Source: Streptomyces sp. NBC_01669
GTDB lineage: Bacteria; Actinomycetota; Actinomycetes; Streptomycetales; Streptomycetaceae
DNA length: 64,000 nucleotides
Direction of reading: 5' to 3'
Assembly (NCBI RefSeq): GCF_026339735.1
Contig: NZ_JAPEQG010000001.1
Location: 1,550,001-1,614,000, forward strand
This document shows positions 44,757 through 54,366 of the stretch, piece after piece. Each line of letters begins with the position of its first letter. Positions within the stretch are counted from its first letter, which is position 1. The translations under genes and the position numbers were made by a program. The notes beneath the pieces were generated by a model. It was not told the DNA's origin. It saw only the letters and a program-made list of their open reading frames with translations, and ran no database searches.

Positions 44757-44970
44757 GGTCATGTCGAAGGGGGCGTAGCCATCGCACCCGCCCGGCCGCC
44801 CGCATCGACTCGGGCACGGAAGGACGTACTTCCTGTGCCGAGGGATTGCCGGGAACAGGAAGGCACAACGCCACGCGGCTGCCCGTTCCTGCTCTTGATG
44901 ACTCGTCCGGGTGCAGGCCAAGCTGAACGTGCAGGACGTACTGCCGACGAGACGCAACGGGGGATCGCGG

Positions 44971-46191
44971 ATGAGGCACGTGCCGTTCTTCCGGTGGGTG
45001 CTGGCACTCGGTCTGGTGCTGATCGCATGTTCGGCGGGCCTATATATGGCCGCGCCGGGTTACCCCGAGCTCCGGCAGGTCGACCTGACCGTGCTCGACG
45101 AGAAGCCCGACGGGGCGTGCACGGTCCGGTGGACGGATCCCTTCGAGCTGCGCCAGCGCGAAGCGCCGTACCTGTGCGACGCCGAACGGGACCCGATCCT
45201 GAAGGCACCAAACTACGACCCGATTTCCGGCCACGGCTGGGACACCGGATTCGTGGTCGCTGAGGGCTCGGACAAAGGCGAACTCCACTCACTGGACGAG
45301 GAGGGCGAGGGAACCGATGGGCGGATCGAGCTCTCCGACACGCTGGTGGCGGTCGGACTGCTCCTGACGGTCATCGGCGTCGTCGGCGGGAACATCCGCT
45401 CACTGTTCCGGGTGATCGGCGTGAACCCGGAGGTCATCCGCCGAGCGCGGCGGCTGAGCGAAGCCGCCGCGCTGGTGGCCCAGGACCACCGGCGGGCCGT
45501 GGAAACGGTGCGGAAGGCCTGGGTCCCGTTGCACCAGGAGTTGGTGAACGAGGAGTTGGACCGGATTCCGGTCGCGCGGCTGCAGGATGTAGCCGGAGGA
45601 CGGCTTCCGACCGAGGAGTTGGAGAAGGGCGGCGTCCGGACTGTGCACGATGTGCTCGACGCCGGGGTGTGGAGCCTGGGGCAGGTTCCCGGTGTGGGAC
45701 GGCGGACAGCCGCGAAGGCGGTAGCCGCCGCGCGGCGGACGGCCGATGACGTGGGCGAGATCGTGGCGGTAGGGATGGATGCGGACCGGCCCGAGCCGCG
45801 GACCACAGCGCTGGTCGTCGCTCTGCGGGTGCTGGTGGAGGCATGGCCTCGGGCGCGGAACGTGGCAGAGGCGGGCAGGGAACTGGCTGCGCGGCTGGAG
45901 CCGCTGCTGACCGACGCCGCACCCGCCTCCGGGTGGAAGCAGATGCTGGATGCGGGGCAGGAACAACGTTGGCGTGCCCGGGTCGCCGTAGCTGAGCTAC
46001 GCCTGCTGCTGGACAAGGCCGAACGGCAGAGCATCACGCAGCAGTTCGCGCAGACCTCGGTCGACCTGCTGCGCGGGCCGGACAACGATCCGGCCGGACT
46101 GTCGGCCTGGGTGGACTTCGAGACCCGGTCCGCCGAGTACTACAGCCTGCTTACGGAAGTCACAGACCATAGCCTCTCGTCGGTCGGCTGA
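44971..46191 (+). CDS. Membrane protein with helix-hairpin-helix motif
   Basis: 406 aa from the ATG at 44971, preceded by GGGGGATCGCGG. There are two transmembrane helices, WVLALGLVLIACSAGLYMAA near the N-terminus and TLVAVGLLLTVIGVVGGNI near residue 130. The extracellular loop between them has two Cys. The cytoplasmic part has a charged helical stretch and a helix-hairpin-helix sequence, GVWSLGQVPGVGRRTAAKAV, a non-specific DNA-binding element in other proteins. The HhH region also occurs in actinobacterial helicase-like proteins. It follows the broken helicase. The function is unknown; membrane-bound DNA contact is inference. Confidence 0.7.
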   Translation: MRHVPFFRWVLALGLVLIACSAGLYMAAPGYPELRQVDLTVLDEKPDGACTVRWTDPFELRQREAPYLCDAERDPILKAPNYDPISGHGWDTGFVVAEGSDKGELHSLDEEGEGTDGRIELSDTLVAVGLLLTVIGVVGGNIRSLFRVIGVNPEVIRRARRLSEAAALVAQDHRRAVETVRKAWVPLHQELVNEELDRIPVARLQDVAGGRLPTEELEKGGVRTVHDVLDAGVWSLGQVPGVGRRTAAKAVAAARRTADDVGEIVAVGMDADRPEPRTTALVVALRVLVEAWPRARNVAEAGRELAARLEPLLTDAAPASGWKQMLDAGQEQRWRARVAVAELRLLLDKAERQSITQQFAQTSVDLLRGPDNDPAGLSAWVDFETRSAEYYSLLTEVTDHSLSSVG

Positions 46192-46275
46192 TCCACAACG
46201 TGGGTACGGACCACTGACATCGGCCGATGCGCACCCAGACCAACGGTGGCGGCCCAGTCGCTGCGAGGGTTCGAT

Positions 46276-47325
46276 TCACGTAGCACTCCGCTCACTCGCC
46301 TCGCGCCGATCGCGCTCCACGGCCCGGTGGTACGCCGAGTCCAGCTCCCCCACCCCGCTGCCGGGCCTCCCCACCCGCAACAGTTCCCGCCACCGTTCCT
46401 GGCTCCAGTCGGCCGGGGCCGTGGTGCGCACGAAGTCCTCGACCAGGGCGCGGAAGCGCGCGGGGTCGCTGTGGAAGGGGAAGTGGCCCGCGCCCTCGAA
46501 GATCTCCAGGCGGCTGCCGGGCATCGCCGCGTGCGCGCCGTACGCGTGCCGGACCGGCACCACGCTGTCGCGCGATCCCCACAGCAGCAGCGTGGGCATG
46601 CCCTCCGCCAGATAGCAGCGGTCGAGCATGGTCACCACCTGGCCCCGCCAGTCGACCACCGACCGCAGGGTGCTGATGAACGCGCTGCGCGACGTGGCGT
46701 CGGGGAGAGCATCCACCACGTTGAGCAGCTCTGCGGCATCCTGCCCCAGGTCGGTGTCGAGCCGTTTGATCAGCCGGCTGAAGAGGCCGACCTGGCTGCG
46801 CATGCCGGGCAGCCGCAGCGTGGACAGCATCAGGTCCGCGCCCGGCAGCGACACCGCTCGCAGCACAGGGTTGACCTCGCGCCCCACGCCGCCCGTGCTT
46901 ACCAGGATCAGGCGGTCGGTGCGCTCGGGGAACTGGTACGCGAACTGCATGGCCACGCCGCCGCCAAGCGAGTGACCGATCAGGGTGGCACGCTCGATGT
47001 CCAGCACCCCGAGCAGGTCGCGCATGCCGTTCGCGTAGGCCGCCACCGAGTAGTCGGCCCGCGGCTTGTCGGAGGCGCCGTGGCCCAGGAGGTCGGGGGC
47101 GATGACCGTGTGGTTGCGGGCCAGGTCGGGGATCAGATCCGCCCAGGTCGCGGAGGAGTCGCCGATACCGTGGATGAGCAGGATCACCGGACCGTCTCCG
47201 GCGATCCGGTACGCGCGGCGGTAGCCGTGCACCACGTGGTGGCGCAGCGGCACGTCCTGCCCGGACACCGAGCGCAGGCGGCCCGCTCGGGGCGGGCGTG
47301 ATTCAGGTTCTGGGGCGCCGACCAC
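46276..47325 (-). CDS. Alpha/beta hydrolase
   Basis: 349 aa from a GTG at 47325. The canonical fold is seen: oxyanion region LLIHGIGDS, nucleophile elbow LIGHSLGGGVAM, acid LLWGSRDSVVPV and His in GAGHFPFHSD. No signal peptide is present. It is similar to lipid or ester hydrolases but substrate cannot be read. It is divergent from the ATP-grasp gene, with a 334-bp promoter gap between them. A decayed second copy of its 3' part lies at 54684-54930. Confidence 0.85.
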   Translation of the reverse strand: MVGAPEPESRPPRAGRLRSVSGQDVPLRHHVVHGYRRAYRIAGDGPVILLIHGIGDSSATWADLIPDLARNHTVIAPDLLGHGASDKPRADYSVAAYANGMRDLLGVLDIERATLIGHSLGGGVAMQFAYQFPERTDRLILVSTGGVGREVNPVLRAVSLPGADLMLSTLRLPGMRSQVGLFSRLIKRLDTDLGQDAAELLNVVDALPDATSRSAFISTLRSVVDWRGQVVTMLDRCYLAEGMPTLLLWGSRDSVVPVRHAYGAHAAMPGSRLEIFEGAGHFPFHSDPARFRALVEDFVRTTAPADWSQERWRELLRVGRPGSGVGELDSAYHRAVERDRREASERSAT

Positions 47326-47659
47326 AGGCTCGTCTCCCGTCTGCTTCCCCCGCTTGCTCCTCGAGCGTAGAGCCTCCGGCGCACAGGGGATTTCCGGGAC
47401 GTTTCAGGCAGTGTGCGTCTGCTCGGCGAATCCGAGCGGGAAGAAAGTGGAAGGACTCCCGTCGAATCGGCATGCAACCACGTGCCCGCGAATTCCGTAA
47501 CACGGACGTAGCAGTCGGGTGAGTCTCCGCACCCTATGATCACCCCCAGCACACCCGCCGCCGGCTTCCCTTCACCTGGCGCGGTTCTGCGCCTCTCCCT
47601 CTCCCTGACCGGGCACGGCCGTGCGCCGTCATGCCCGCGACCCCTGGAAGGCGGCCTGA

Positions 47660-48820
47660 ATGGTCTCTCCCGTACGCGTCTGGCTCAACCGCACGTACGC
47701 GGAGAACGTGTTCTTCATGGATCAGCTGCGGGACAATCCCCAGGGCCGCCCCGTGTCGATCCATGCCACGCACGGCGACCCCGACTCCCCCGTGCTGGCC
47801 GCCGCCGATACCGCGGCGCTCGAACCGGAGGGCCTGTCCCCGGCCGCTTACCTCGAATACGCGCTGGCGCAGTGCGCCCGGCACGCCATCGACGTGTTCG
47901 TCCCGGTCCTCCATCAGGCGACCGTGGCCGCGCACCGCGAGGAGTTCGCCGCGCTCGGTACCGCTCTGCTCACCCCGCCCGCCGAGGCCGTCACCACGTT
48001 CCAGGACAAGGCGCGTGCGTACGAAAAGGTGCAGGAGATCGGTGTCGCGGTGCCGCCGTGGTGGCGGGTGCGCACGGAGGAACAACTCCTCGCTGCTGTA
48101 GACGCGTTGGAGGAGGCAGGCCACAAGGCATGTTTCAAACCGGCTGCGGGAGCGGGCGGTGTCGGCTTCCGCATCATCACGCGGACCCCGTTCTCGCTGC
48201 TCCACCTCGGCGGCTTCCCGAGCCCGTACGTCCCTCTCCAGCTGGTCGTCGACGCCCTGCGCCGCACCGACCGCCGCGTCGACTGGCTCGTCATGCCGCG
48301 CCTGGACGAGCCGGAGGTCTCCGTCGACTGCCTCACCGGCCCCGACGGACGGGTCAGAATGGCCGTGGGGCGCACGAAGAACGGACGTCGGCGCGGCTTC
48401 ACGCTCGACCCTTCATGGACCGGACCGGCCCGCCGCATCGCGGAGACGTTCGGACTGCATCACCTGACGAACATTCAGTTCAGGCTGTACGAAGGCGAAC
48501 CGGTGCTGCTCGACGTCAACACCCGCCCCGCGGGTGGTCTCCACCAGCTTTCCCAGTGCGGCCTGAACGCCCCCTGGGCCGCCGTGCGGCTCGCCCTCGG
48601 CGAGGAACCGGGCGACCTCGAACCGCGGTTCCTCGGTCCGGACTACGCGGTCGTGGCAGGACCGCGCCCGCTCCAGCCGAGAGCACTGCCGCACCAGCGG
48701 ACCGACTCTCCGGTGCTGCAGCCCACAGCCCCGACCACACCCACTCCCTCGTCGGCGACCTCGCCCACCCCCGCGCCCTCCGGACCCGAGCGTGCCGACG
48801 CGGCGCTGCCGATCAGCTGA
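47660..48820 (+). CDS. ATP-grasp domain protein
   Basis: 386 aa from an ATG with GGAAGG eight bases upstream. ATP-grasp features are a lysine-containing ATP region KACFKPAAGAGGVGFRI, EPEVSVDCL, and the metal-binding part GEPVLLDVNTRPAGGLHQL. The family ligates carboxylates to amines or thiols through an acyl-phosphate. The exact substrate is not readable; it lies next to an alpha/beta hydrolase. The C-terminal 45 residues are Pro/Ser/Thr-rich and probably disordered. A truncated copy of its 3' part lies at 54931-55301. Confidence 0.82.
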   Translation: MVSPVRVWLNRTYAENVFFMDQLRDNPQGRPVSIHATHGDPDSPVLAAADTAALEPEGLSPAAYLEYALAQCARHAIDVFVPVLHQATVAAHREEFAALGTALLTPPAEAVTTFQDKARAYEKVQEIGVAVPPWWRVRTEEQLLAAVDALEEAGHKACFKPAAGAGGVGFRIITRTPFSLLHLGGFPSPYVPLQLVVDALRRTDRRVDWLVMPRLDEPEVSVDCLTGPDGRVRMAVGRTKNGRRRGFTLDPSWTGPARRIAETFGLHHLTNIQFRLYEGEPVLLDVNTRPAGGLHQLSQCGLNAPWAAVRLALGEEPGDLEPRFLGPDYAVVAGPRPLQPRALPHQRTDSPVLQPTAPTTPTPSSATSPTPAPSGPERADAALPIS

Positions 48821-48954
48821 GGGGCCTCTTGGCAGTGAGAACGAGGATTACTGAGGCCCTTGTTCCCACTCCCGTCGGAGGCACGTGCCGGGTGGAGAAG
48901 CGCATCGGGTCCTACCCGCGTGTGCGTGTCGGGCCCCGAACCTTTCGTGACGGT

Positions 48955-48989
48955 GCGGGAGCGGGCCGACGGTTTCGGCCCGCTCCCGC
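48955..48989. terminator. Bidirectional 14-bp hairpin terminator
   Basis: GCGGGAGCGGGCCG and CGGCCCGCTCCCGC are perfectly complementary with a 7-nt loop. It lies between the ATP-grasp and sugar-dehydrogenase genes, which converge here. Confidence 0.85.
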
Positions 48990-48993
48990 GAGG

Positions 48994-51114
48994 TCACTCG
49001 TCGGCCGGAGTGCCCGTCACCTTCAGGTGCCGGACGCGGCCCGCGTTGTCGAAGGATCCGAAGCCCACCCGGCCCGAGGCGAAGACCGGGTCGGTGGCCG
49101 TGATCAGCGGGTTGCTGCTGCCGTCCAGGTAGACGGCGGTCTCACCGGTGTCGGCGCAGTGAGTCAGGCGCACCTTGTGCCATCCGTCGTCCTTGATCGC
49201 CGGAGGTGCGCCGAAGGATCCGTTCCACTGGTCGTCGATGCGCAGCCGGTCGGCATCATTGACGGTGAACATCCCGTTGTGCGGGTAGATGGTGTTGTCG
49301 CTCGACAGGTGCGCGTACTGGAATCGAGTGTCGGACTGGTAGTCCCAGATGAGAATGACGTCACGGTTGGTGATCTCGACGGGGGTGTCGATCCGTACCT
49401 CCGCCTCCACGGTCACAGAGGCGTAGCGCGGGCCCGCGGTCAGGACGGCGTACTCGAAGGGGCGGCGCGGTCCCGGGCGGGAGACGCCCGGCTCGGTCAG
49501 GATCGTCTCGCGTTCGATGTAGGCCCACTTGGCCGGGGTGACCGGCGCCCAATTGTCGGGCCCGGTGGTGTGGGTGGTGGGGGTGTTGCCGATCTCGCAG
49601 TCGGCGAAGGTGCGGGTCCCGGTCACCTTCCAGACCTTGCCGTTGGCCTTCGAGACGATGTACAGGCCGCCGCTGCGGTCGGAGCCGAAGCGAAGGTCGA
49701 CACGTTGGTCACCGGCGAGGTCGCGCATGGTGACCGTCTTCCCGGTGGACTTGTCGAAGAGCATCAGCTGCTCGAGCGGCGCGAGGTCGGCGCCGCGCTT
49801 CATGTCGCGGGTGTCCGCGGCGAGGATCCGGCCGTCCACGAGGTCGCCGAAGATGTACTTTCCGAACAGCGCCGGCGCGTCCTTGCCGCGGTAGACGGAG
49901 CCTCCGGCGATGGCGCGGCCCACGTCGGACCGGCAGTTCCAGTCGGGTCCCGGGTCGTGGTCGTAGGCGGCGACCGGATAGGTGTAGCCGTACTGGGCGT
50001 CGTCGGCGGGGAGGGGGAGGATGCGGGCGCACGGGTCGGTGGTCTTCTTGTCGAAGGCGAAGGGGCCCTCGCGCTCGCTCCAGCCGAAGTTGTCACCGGC
50101 CTTGACCTCGTACACCGACTCGATGGCGTGCTCGCCTATGTGGCCCAGATACATACGGTGGCTGCCGCCCGCGTCCCAGCTGAAGCGGTGCGGGTCCCGC
50201 ATGCCTATCGCGTAGATCTCCCCGAGAGCACCGGGCTCACCGACGAACGGGTTGGACGCGGGGATGCCGTACCTGCCGTTGGCGCTGTCGCGGCCCGCGG
50301 GGTCGATCCGCAGAAGTTTGCCGTGCGGGAGCGTCAGGTTCTGCGGCTCGCTGTTGCCGACGCCCTGCCCTCCGTCGCCCACCGCGAGGTAGAGCAGGCC
50401 GTAGTCCTCGTCGTGGGGCTTGGCCGTCGGGTTGAAGTCGATCTGCTGAATGCCGTGGACCTGGCCGCTGAAGCCGATACGCAGCACCTCGCGATGGGTG
50501 CCGTGGAAAACGTCCGCGGAGGGGTCGTCGGCGGTCCACTCAGTGATGACGCCGTGATAGCTGAGCGTGCCGGCCTGCCGGTAATCGGGGGTCTCGGTGG
50601 CCTGCGAGGCGAGCTCGGTGTGGATGGTGTAGAAGCGCCCGTTCGTGCCGAACTCCGGGTGGAACGCGGCGTACCCGAAGCCCTGACCGAGACCGCGGCC
50701 CGAGAAGAAGTGCGGGAATGCCGCCTTGACATCCAGGTAGGGGTGCGGGGTGCCCCCGGAGGTGCGCGTCGCCGCTCCGGGGTCGGTGAGGTACAGGGTG
50801 CCGTTGAGGTCGGGGGTCGCCATCCGGCCGGAGCCGTCGGGGAGTTCATTGATGGTGTTGATCCGGGCGTGGCGCATCAGGCGCGGGTCCGTCGGCGCCG
50901 GAACCGGTTCCGACTTGGGGAACTGCGCGAACTCCTGCAGGACGAGACCCGTCCTGGACTGGACGGGCTTCTGCGGAATGGGGTCGGTCAGGGCGGCTGT
51001 CGTGGCCGCGGCAGGCTCATCGGCGTGGGAAGGCGCGGCAAGACCGCCCAGGACGAGAGCTGCGCCGACGGCCACGGCCGCCCAGTTCCTTCGGTATGTA
51101 CGTCGTGACGCCAT
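48994..51114 (-). CDS. Secreted PQQ-type glucose/sorbosone dehydrogenase with C-terminal LamG-like domain
   Basis: 706 aa. The signal peptide is WAAVAVGAALVLGGLAAPSHA. The six-bladed propeller of the GSDH family is seen from LVLQEFAQFPKSEPV through GDGGQGVGNSEPQNLTLPHGKLLRIDP and IYAIGMRDPHRFSWD. A C-terminal domain of about 190 residues (VTPAKWAYIERETIL to KVTGTPADE) resembles a LamG or DUF1080-like fold that binds polysaccharide. It is probably an extracellular oxidase or binding protein for a sugar. It is the second gene of an operon with the LamG protein, 58 bp apart. Confidence 0.82.
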   Translation of the reverse strand: MASRRTYRRNWAAVAVGAALVLGGLAAPSHADEPAAATTAALTDPIPQKPVQSRTGLVLQEFAQFPKSEPVPAPTDPRLMRHARINTINELPDGSGRMATPDLNGTLYLTDPGAATRTSGGTPHPYLDVKAAFPHFFSGRGLGQGFGYAAFHPEFGTNGRFYTIHTELASQATETPDYRQAGTLSYHGVITEWTADDPSADVFHGTHREVLRIGFSGQVHGIQQIDFNPTAKPHDEDYGLLYLAVGDGGQGVGNSEPQNLTLPHGKLLRIDPAGRDSANGRYGIPASNPFVGEPGALGEIYAIGMRDPHRFSWDAGGSHRMYLGHIGEHAIESVYEVKAGDNFGWSEREGPFAFDKKTTDPCARILPLPADDAQYGYTYPVAAYDHDPGPDWNCRSDVGRAIAGGSVYRGKDAPALFGKYIFGDLVDGRILAADTRDMKRGADLAPLEQLMLFDKSTGKTVTMRDLAGDQRVDLRFGSDRSGGLYIVSKANGKVWKVTGTRTFADCEIGNTPTTHTTGPDNWAPVTPAKWAYIERETILTEPGVSRPGPRRPFEYAVLTAGPRYASVTVEAEVRIDTPVEITNRDVILIWDYQSDTRFQYAHLSSDNTIYPHNGMFTVNDADRLRIDDQWNGSFGAPPAIKDDGWHKVRLTHCADTGETAVYLDGSSNPLITATDPVFASGRVGFGSFDNAGRVRHLKVTGTPADE

Positions 51115-51172
51115 GCGGGTCCCTTCGGGCTGGCGCGAAAAGTAGGAAAAAACGATCCAGGGATGCGAAAGG

Positions 51173-52135
51173 TCAGTGGCCCCGCGTCATGCGCTGGTAC
51201 TCCGCCGCCACCGCTCCGGCCGGAACCGGGCGGTCCAGGAACAGGAGGTCGTCCATGCGGCAGTCGCAGGCGTTGTTCTCCCGGGTGTTCTGGGGGAAGC
51301 TGCCGCCGATCTTGATGCCGCGGGGATCGGTGGGCGAGGCACGGTGGGGCGCCGGTGTGGTGGCGAGTTCCCAGGGGTCGCCCGGCGTGACGTAGAAGCC
51401 GTCCAGGGGCTTGCCGTCGCGGTAGAGGGCGAGGGTACCGTCGCGGAAGTCGAACGTCGCGGCCAGGTGGACCCATTCACCGCGGGGCAGCAGCTCTTCC
51501 CAGGGGACGTCGGCGGCGAAAGTCTGGGAGGCGCCGCTGTCCAGGCGTCTCCCCAGCGCAACCAGCTTCAACTCGCCGTTGACCTGGATGAGTTCGAGAA
51601 GTGCACGCACCGCGTGACCGTCAGACGTTCCGGACAGTACGCCGGCCAGCCCGATCGCGTTGTAGCGGTCGCTCGGGTTGGCCGTGTTGGAGTTGAGGGC
51701 GGGATTGTCGCCCGTCATCTTGAACCAGCCCATGACGGTGGCACCCCGGGCACTACGGAAGGCCCCGAGGGACGACATGCCCTCGGCGTCCCAGGTCCCG
51801 GCCTTCCAGTCGTCGTTGCCCGCAGTGGCCGGGTTCTGCTGGCGCACCTGCAGGGCGGGCGAAGCGCCCGGGTACGCCTCGTCGGCCACGCGCATCGCGG
51901 AACCGCCGTTGATCAGGCTGAGCGTGGTGCCGGAGCGTCCGATGTCCTGCTCGCGACCGGGGTCGGCGGGGTCAGGGTGCCCGAAGTCGTACGCCGCCAC
52001 GGCCTGTGCTCGCAGCGGAGTGTGGGTGGTTGAGGGGTGGGCCGCCTGGGCCGGAAACGTGGCGGCGGCAAGCGATGCGGTCGCGGCGAGCGCGGCGACG
52101 GCGAGTGAGTAGCGTCTGGTGCGGGGCGGTGTCAT
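51173..52135 (-). CDS. Secreted LamG/concanavalin-like protein
   Basis: 320 aa with a signal peptide ending near FPAQAAH. The body reads as a single jelly-roll domain: VAAYDFGHPD, ATVMGWFKMTGDN, GEWVHLAATFDFRDGTLALYRDGKPLDG and a C-terminal MDDLLFLDRPVPA, typical LamG_3 features. It probably binds a polysaccharide. It is the promoter-proximal gene of the operon. A LacI-type palindrome lies 54 bp upstream. Confidence 0.8.
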   Translation of the reverse strand: MTPPRTRRYSLAVAALAATASLAAATFPAQAAHPSTTHTPLRAQAVAAYDFGHPDPADPGREQDIGRSGTTLSLINGGSAMRVADEAYPGASPALQVRQQNPATAGNDDWKAGTWDAEGMSSLGAFRSARGATVMGWFKMTGDNPALNSNTANPSDRYNAIGLAGVLSGTSDGHAVRALLELIQVNGELKLVALGRRLDSGASQTFAADVPWEELLPRGEWVHLAATFDFRDGTLALYRDGKPLDGFYVTPGDPWELATTPAPHRASPTDPRGIKIGGSFPQNTRENNACDCRMDDLLFLDRPVPAGAVAAEYQRMTRGH

Positions 52136-52188
52136 ACGGCCTCCCAGCGGCAGCGAAGGGTCAGTCGGCCGGGGGCTCCCGGTCTATA

Positions 52189-52200
52189 GAAAGCGCTTTC
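52189..52200. promoter_or_regulatory. LacI-family operator GAAAGCGCTTTC
   Basis: A perfect 12-bp palindrome with the AGCGCT core lies 54 bp upstream of the LamG gene. Its flanks differ from the xyloglucan operators (AAA/TTT instead of CGAA/TTCG). It may belong to a different LacI family member. No regulator gene is adjacent. Confidence 0.6.
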
Positions 52201-52436
52201 GTCCGCGTGCGGGGACCATGTAACCCCTTCACCGCGCCCCTGACAATGGGCGTGTACTCGCCAATTTTTTTGGCTCGTGCTGCACACTGGGATCGCCCGG
52301 GAACACCTGCCGCAGGAACTCGGCTTCGGCTCGGGCATGACGTGCCGGTGCCGCCTGACTGAGTGGACCGAGGGCGCCGCGAACAGGCAGGCACCATGAA
52401 CGCCGAGCTGAGCGATGCCCCGTAAGCGATCTTGAT

Positions 52437-52560
52437 ATGCGATGGTCTTGGGCTGTGGCTGGTGTGATCACGGCGTCGGAGCCGTCTTGGACAGCCCCGT
52501 TCACAGGGCTGAGCCCGCGTACCTTCGGCAAGTTGGTGACTCAGTTTCGCCGTGAGGGTG
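52437..52560 (+). pseudogene. IS5-family transposase, N-terminal fragment
   Basis: VITASEPSWTAPFTGLSPRTFGKLV and QFRREGAG match the N-terminus of IS5/IS1647-type transposases. The rest is missing. Downstream, a frame up to 52737 reads RRAVLDYCRQRLSDDPYLW and ends PKGVFGPSVDVTAA; I could not assign it. Both pieces are in the 745-bp gap 52136-52880. Confidence 0.5.
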
Positions 52561-52880
52561 CCGGCGCGCCGGGCCGTCCTGGACTACTGCCGCCAACGAC
52601 TGTCGGACGATCCGTATCTGTGGTCCACCACGCTGTTCGACAAGGTGGCCGGGCCGGCGCCTTCCTACTGGCTGTTCGCGCCGCTCATGGTCCCGAAAGG
52701 CGTCTTCGGCCCGAGCGTCGACGTCACGGCGGCGTAGGAAGCGGCGTGGACGGCGGCGTGAAATTCCGCCTGCCGATGACGTTCTCTGCGTGTCGCTGGT
52801 CCATTTAGTTGCCGTCACATGAGATGACTTCTATCGATTTGTCCCATACGGGGGCCCGTATTGGAACAGGAGCAATCCGC

Positions 52881-54077
52881 ATGGCATCACAGGCATCGGC
52901 CCGTAGACCCCATCCCAGCCTTCGGCGGCTGACCACGGTCGCGCTCGCCCTGGGCACGCTCGGCGCGCTCGTCGCCGCGGCCCCGCCAGGGGCCGGGGAC
53001 GCGCCGCGCAAGGCCCATCACGGCTTCCGGGAGCGCGATCTCGTATCCGACATCCCGGGCCGGGCGGAGAAGACCGATCCGAACCTGGTCAACCCCTGGG
53101 GTCTTGCCCGCACACCCGCCGGCGAGATCTTCGTCTCGGACAACGGCTCGGACAAGGCCACGACGTACTCGGGCGCCCGGGACAACCAGCCGGTCAAAAT
53201 CCGCCCTCGGGTCGTGTCGATCCCCGAGGGCGGCGCCCCGACCGGGGTCGTGCGCAACGACACCGACGCCTTCCGCTTCACCGACGACCAGTCCGGGAAG
53301 TCCGGGGTCGCCCGCTTCCTCTTCGCGGGGGAGGACGGTGACATCTTCGCCTTCAACCCGCACGTGAACCCGACGAACGCCGTCCGGGTCGCGCACGAGG
53401 ACAGCGATGGCGAGACCGCGGTCTTCAAGGGCCTGACGGTCGTGCCGGGCCAGCAGGAGCACGGGAAGGACAAGGGGCATGGGGAGGACTGCAAGAAGGG
53501 CGACAAGCGCCACAAGCCGCGCCTGCTGGTCGCGAACTTCCGTGACGCACGCATCGACAGCTTCGACACGAACTTCAACCTTCTGCCGCCGGACGACCGG
53601 TTCCAGGACCCGAACATCGAGAGCGGCTTCGCGCCGTTCGACGTCAAGCTGATCGGCGACAAGGTCTTCGTGACCTACGCCAAGCAGGACGCCGACAAGC
53701 ACGACGACGTCGCCGGTCCCGGAAACGGCTTCATCGACGTGTTCAGCACGAAGGGCAGGCTGCTCAAGCGCTTCGCGAGCCACGGCGTGCTCAACTCGCC
53801 CTGGGGCCTCGAGACGGCGCCCGAAAAGTTCGGGAAGTTCTCCGGCGACCTGCTCGTCGGCAACTTCGGAGACGGCAAGATCAACGCCTTCGACCTGAGG
53901 ACCGGCCGGTTCGAGGGAACCCTCCGGCACCGCAACGGGAACCCGATCGTGATCCCCGGGCTGTGGGGCCTCCAGCGCGGCACCGACAAGTCGGGCGGCA
54001 GGCACAGCGTCTGGTTCGCGGCGGGAATCAACGCCGAGAACAACGGGCTTCTCGGCACTCTGCGCGCCGAGAAGTGA
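52881..54077 (+). CDS. Exported TIGR03118-family protein
   Basis: 398 aa from an ATG with AGGAGC eight bases upstream. The signal peptide is LTTVALALGTLGALVAAAPPG. The body has the pattern of the TIGR03118 family: LVNPWGLARTPAGEIFVSDNGSDKATTYSG, GVVRNDTDAFRF, FNPHVNPTNAVRVA, LLVANFRDARIDSFDTNFN and GDLLVGNFGDGKINAFD. This suggests a beta-propeller like NHL proteins. A loop at about residues 190-215 is unusually Lys/His/Asp-rich (HGKDKGHGEDCKKGDKRHK). The function is unknown. Confidence 0.8.
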   Translation: MASQASARRPHPSLRRLTTVALALGTLGALVAAAPPGAGDAPRKAHHGFRERDLVSDIPGRAEKTDPNLVNPWGLARTPAGEIFVSDNGSDKATTYSGARDNQPVKIRPRVVSIPEGGAPTGVVRNDTDAFRFTDDQSGKSGVARFLFAGEDGDIFAFNPHVNPTNAVRVAHEDSDGETAVFKGLTVVPGQQEHGKDKGHGEDCKKGDKRHKPRLLVANFRDARIDSFDTNFNLLPPDDRFQDPNIESGFAPFDVKLIGDKVFVTYAKQDADKHDDVAGPGNGFIDVFSTKGRLLKRFASHGVLNSPWGLETAPEKFGKFSGDLLVGNFGDGKINAFDLRTGRFEGTLRHRNGNPIVIPGLWGLQRGTDKSGGRHSVWFAAGINAENNGLLGTLRAEK

Positions 54078-54168
54078 TCCGTCGCCGCACCCCGGGTGCT
54101 CGCCGGGCGGCTGCACCCGCCGGGCGAGCACCTGCCCGGCCACGGCTGCTCGCCCTCGCCTACCGTGA

Positions 54169-54365
54169 CGCCCTGGCCGGCCGCGTCGTCTCCACGTCAC
54201 GCCGCCCGCTGCGGGGCGGCGAGGAGGAAACCCGCCGGGAACAGGCCGCGCGCGCCACCGGCTTCACGGGCACCGCCCAGATCCTTGCCCAGGAGTACAA
54301 GCATGTCGTCCTCGCCCAAAACCTGCGGAGCCGGAGGAGCACGAAGTCACCGACCGGCGTGGGTG
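54169..54365 (+). pseudogene. Helicase fragment (second copy of 43628-43826)
   Basis: DALAGRVVSTSRRPLRGGEE, TRREQAARATGFTGTAQILAQ and EYKHVVLAQNLRS reproduce part of the helicase pseudogene at 43.6 kb almost word for word. A frameshift follows, giving RRSTKSPTGVGEA where the other copy has PEEYEVADRRGRG. Only about 65 codons remain. Confidence 0.8.
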
Positions 54366-54366
54366 A

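Noticed and set aside
47536..51108. A plus-strand open frame of 1190 codons over the ATP-grasp and sugar dehydrogenase genes
   Set aside because: It overlaps two well-supported genes and a terminator hairpin, and shows no recognisable domain.
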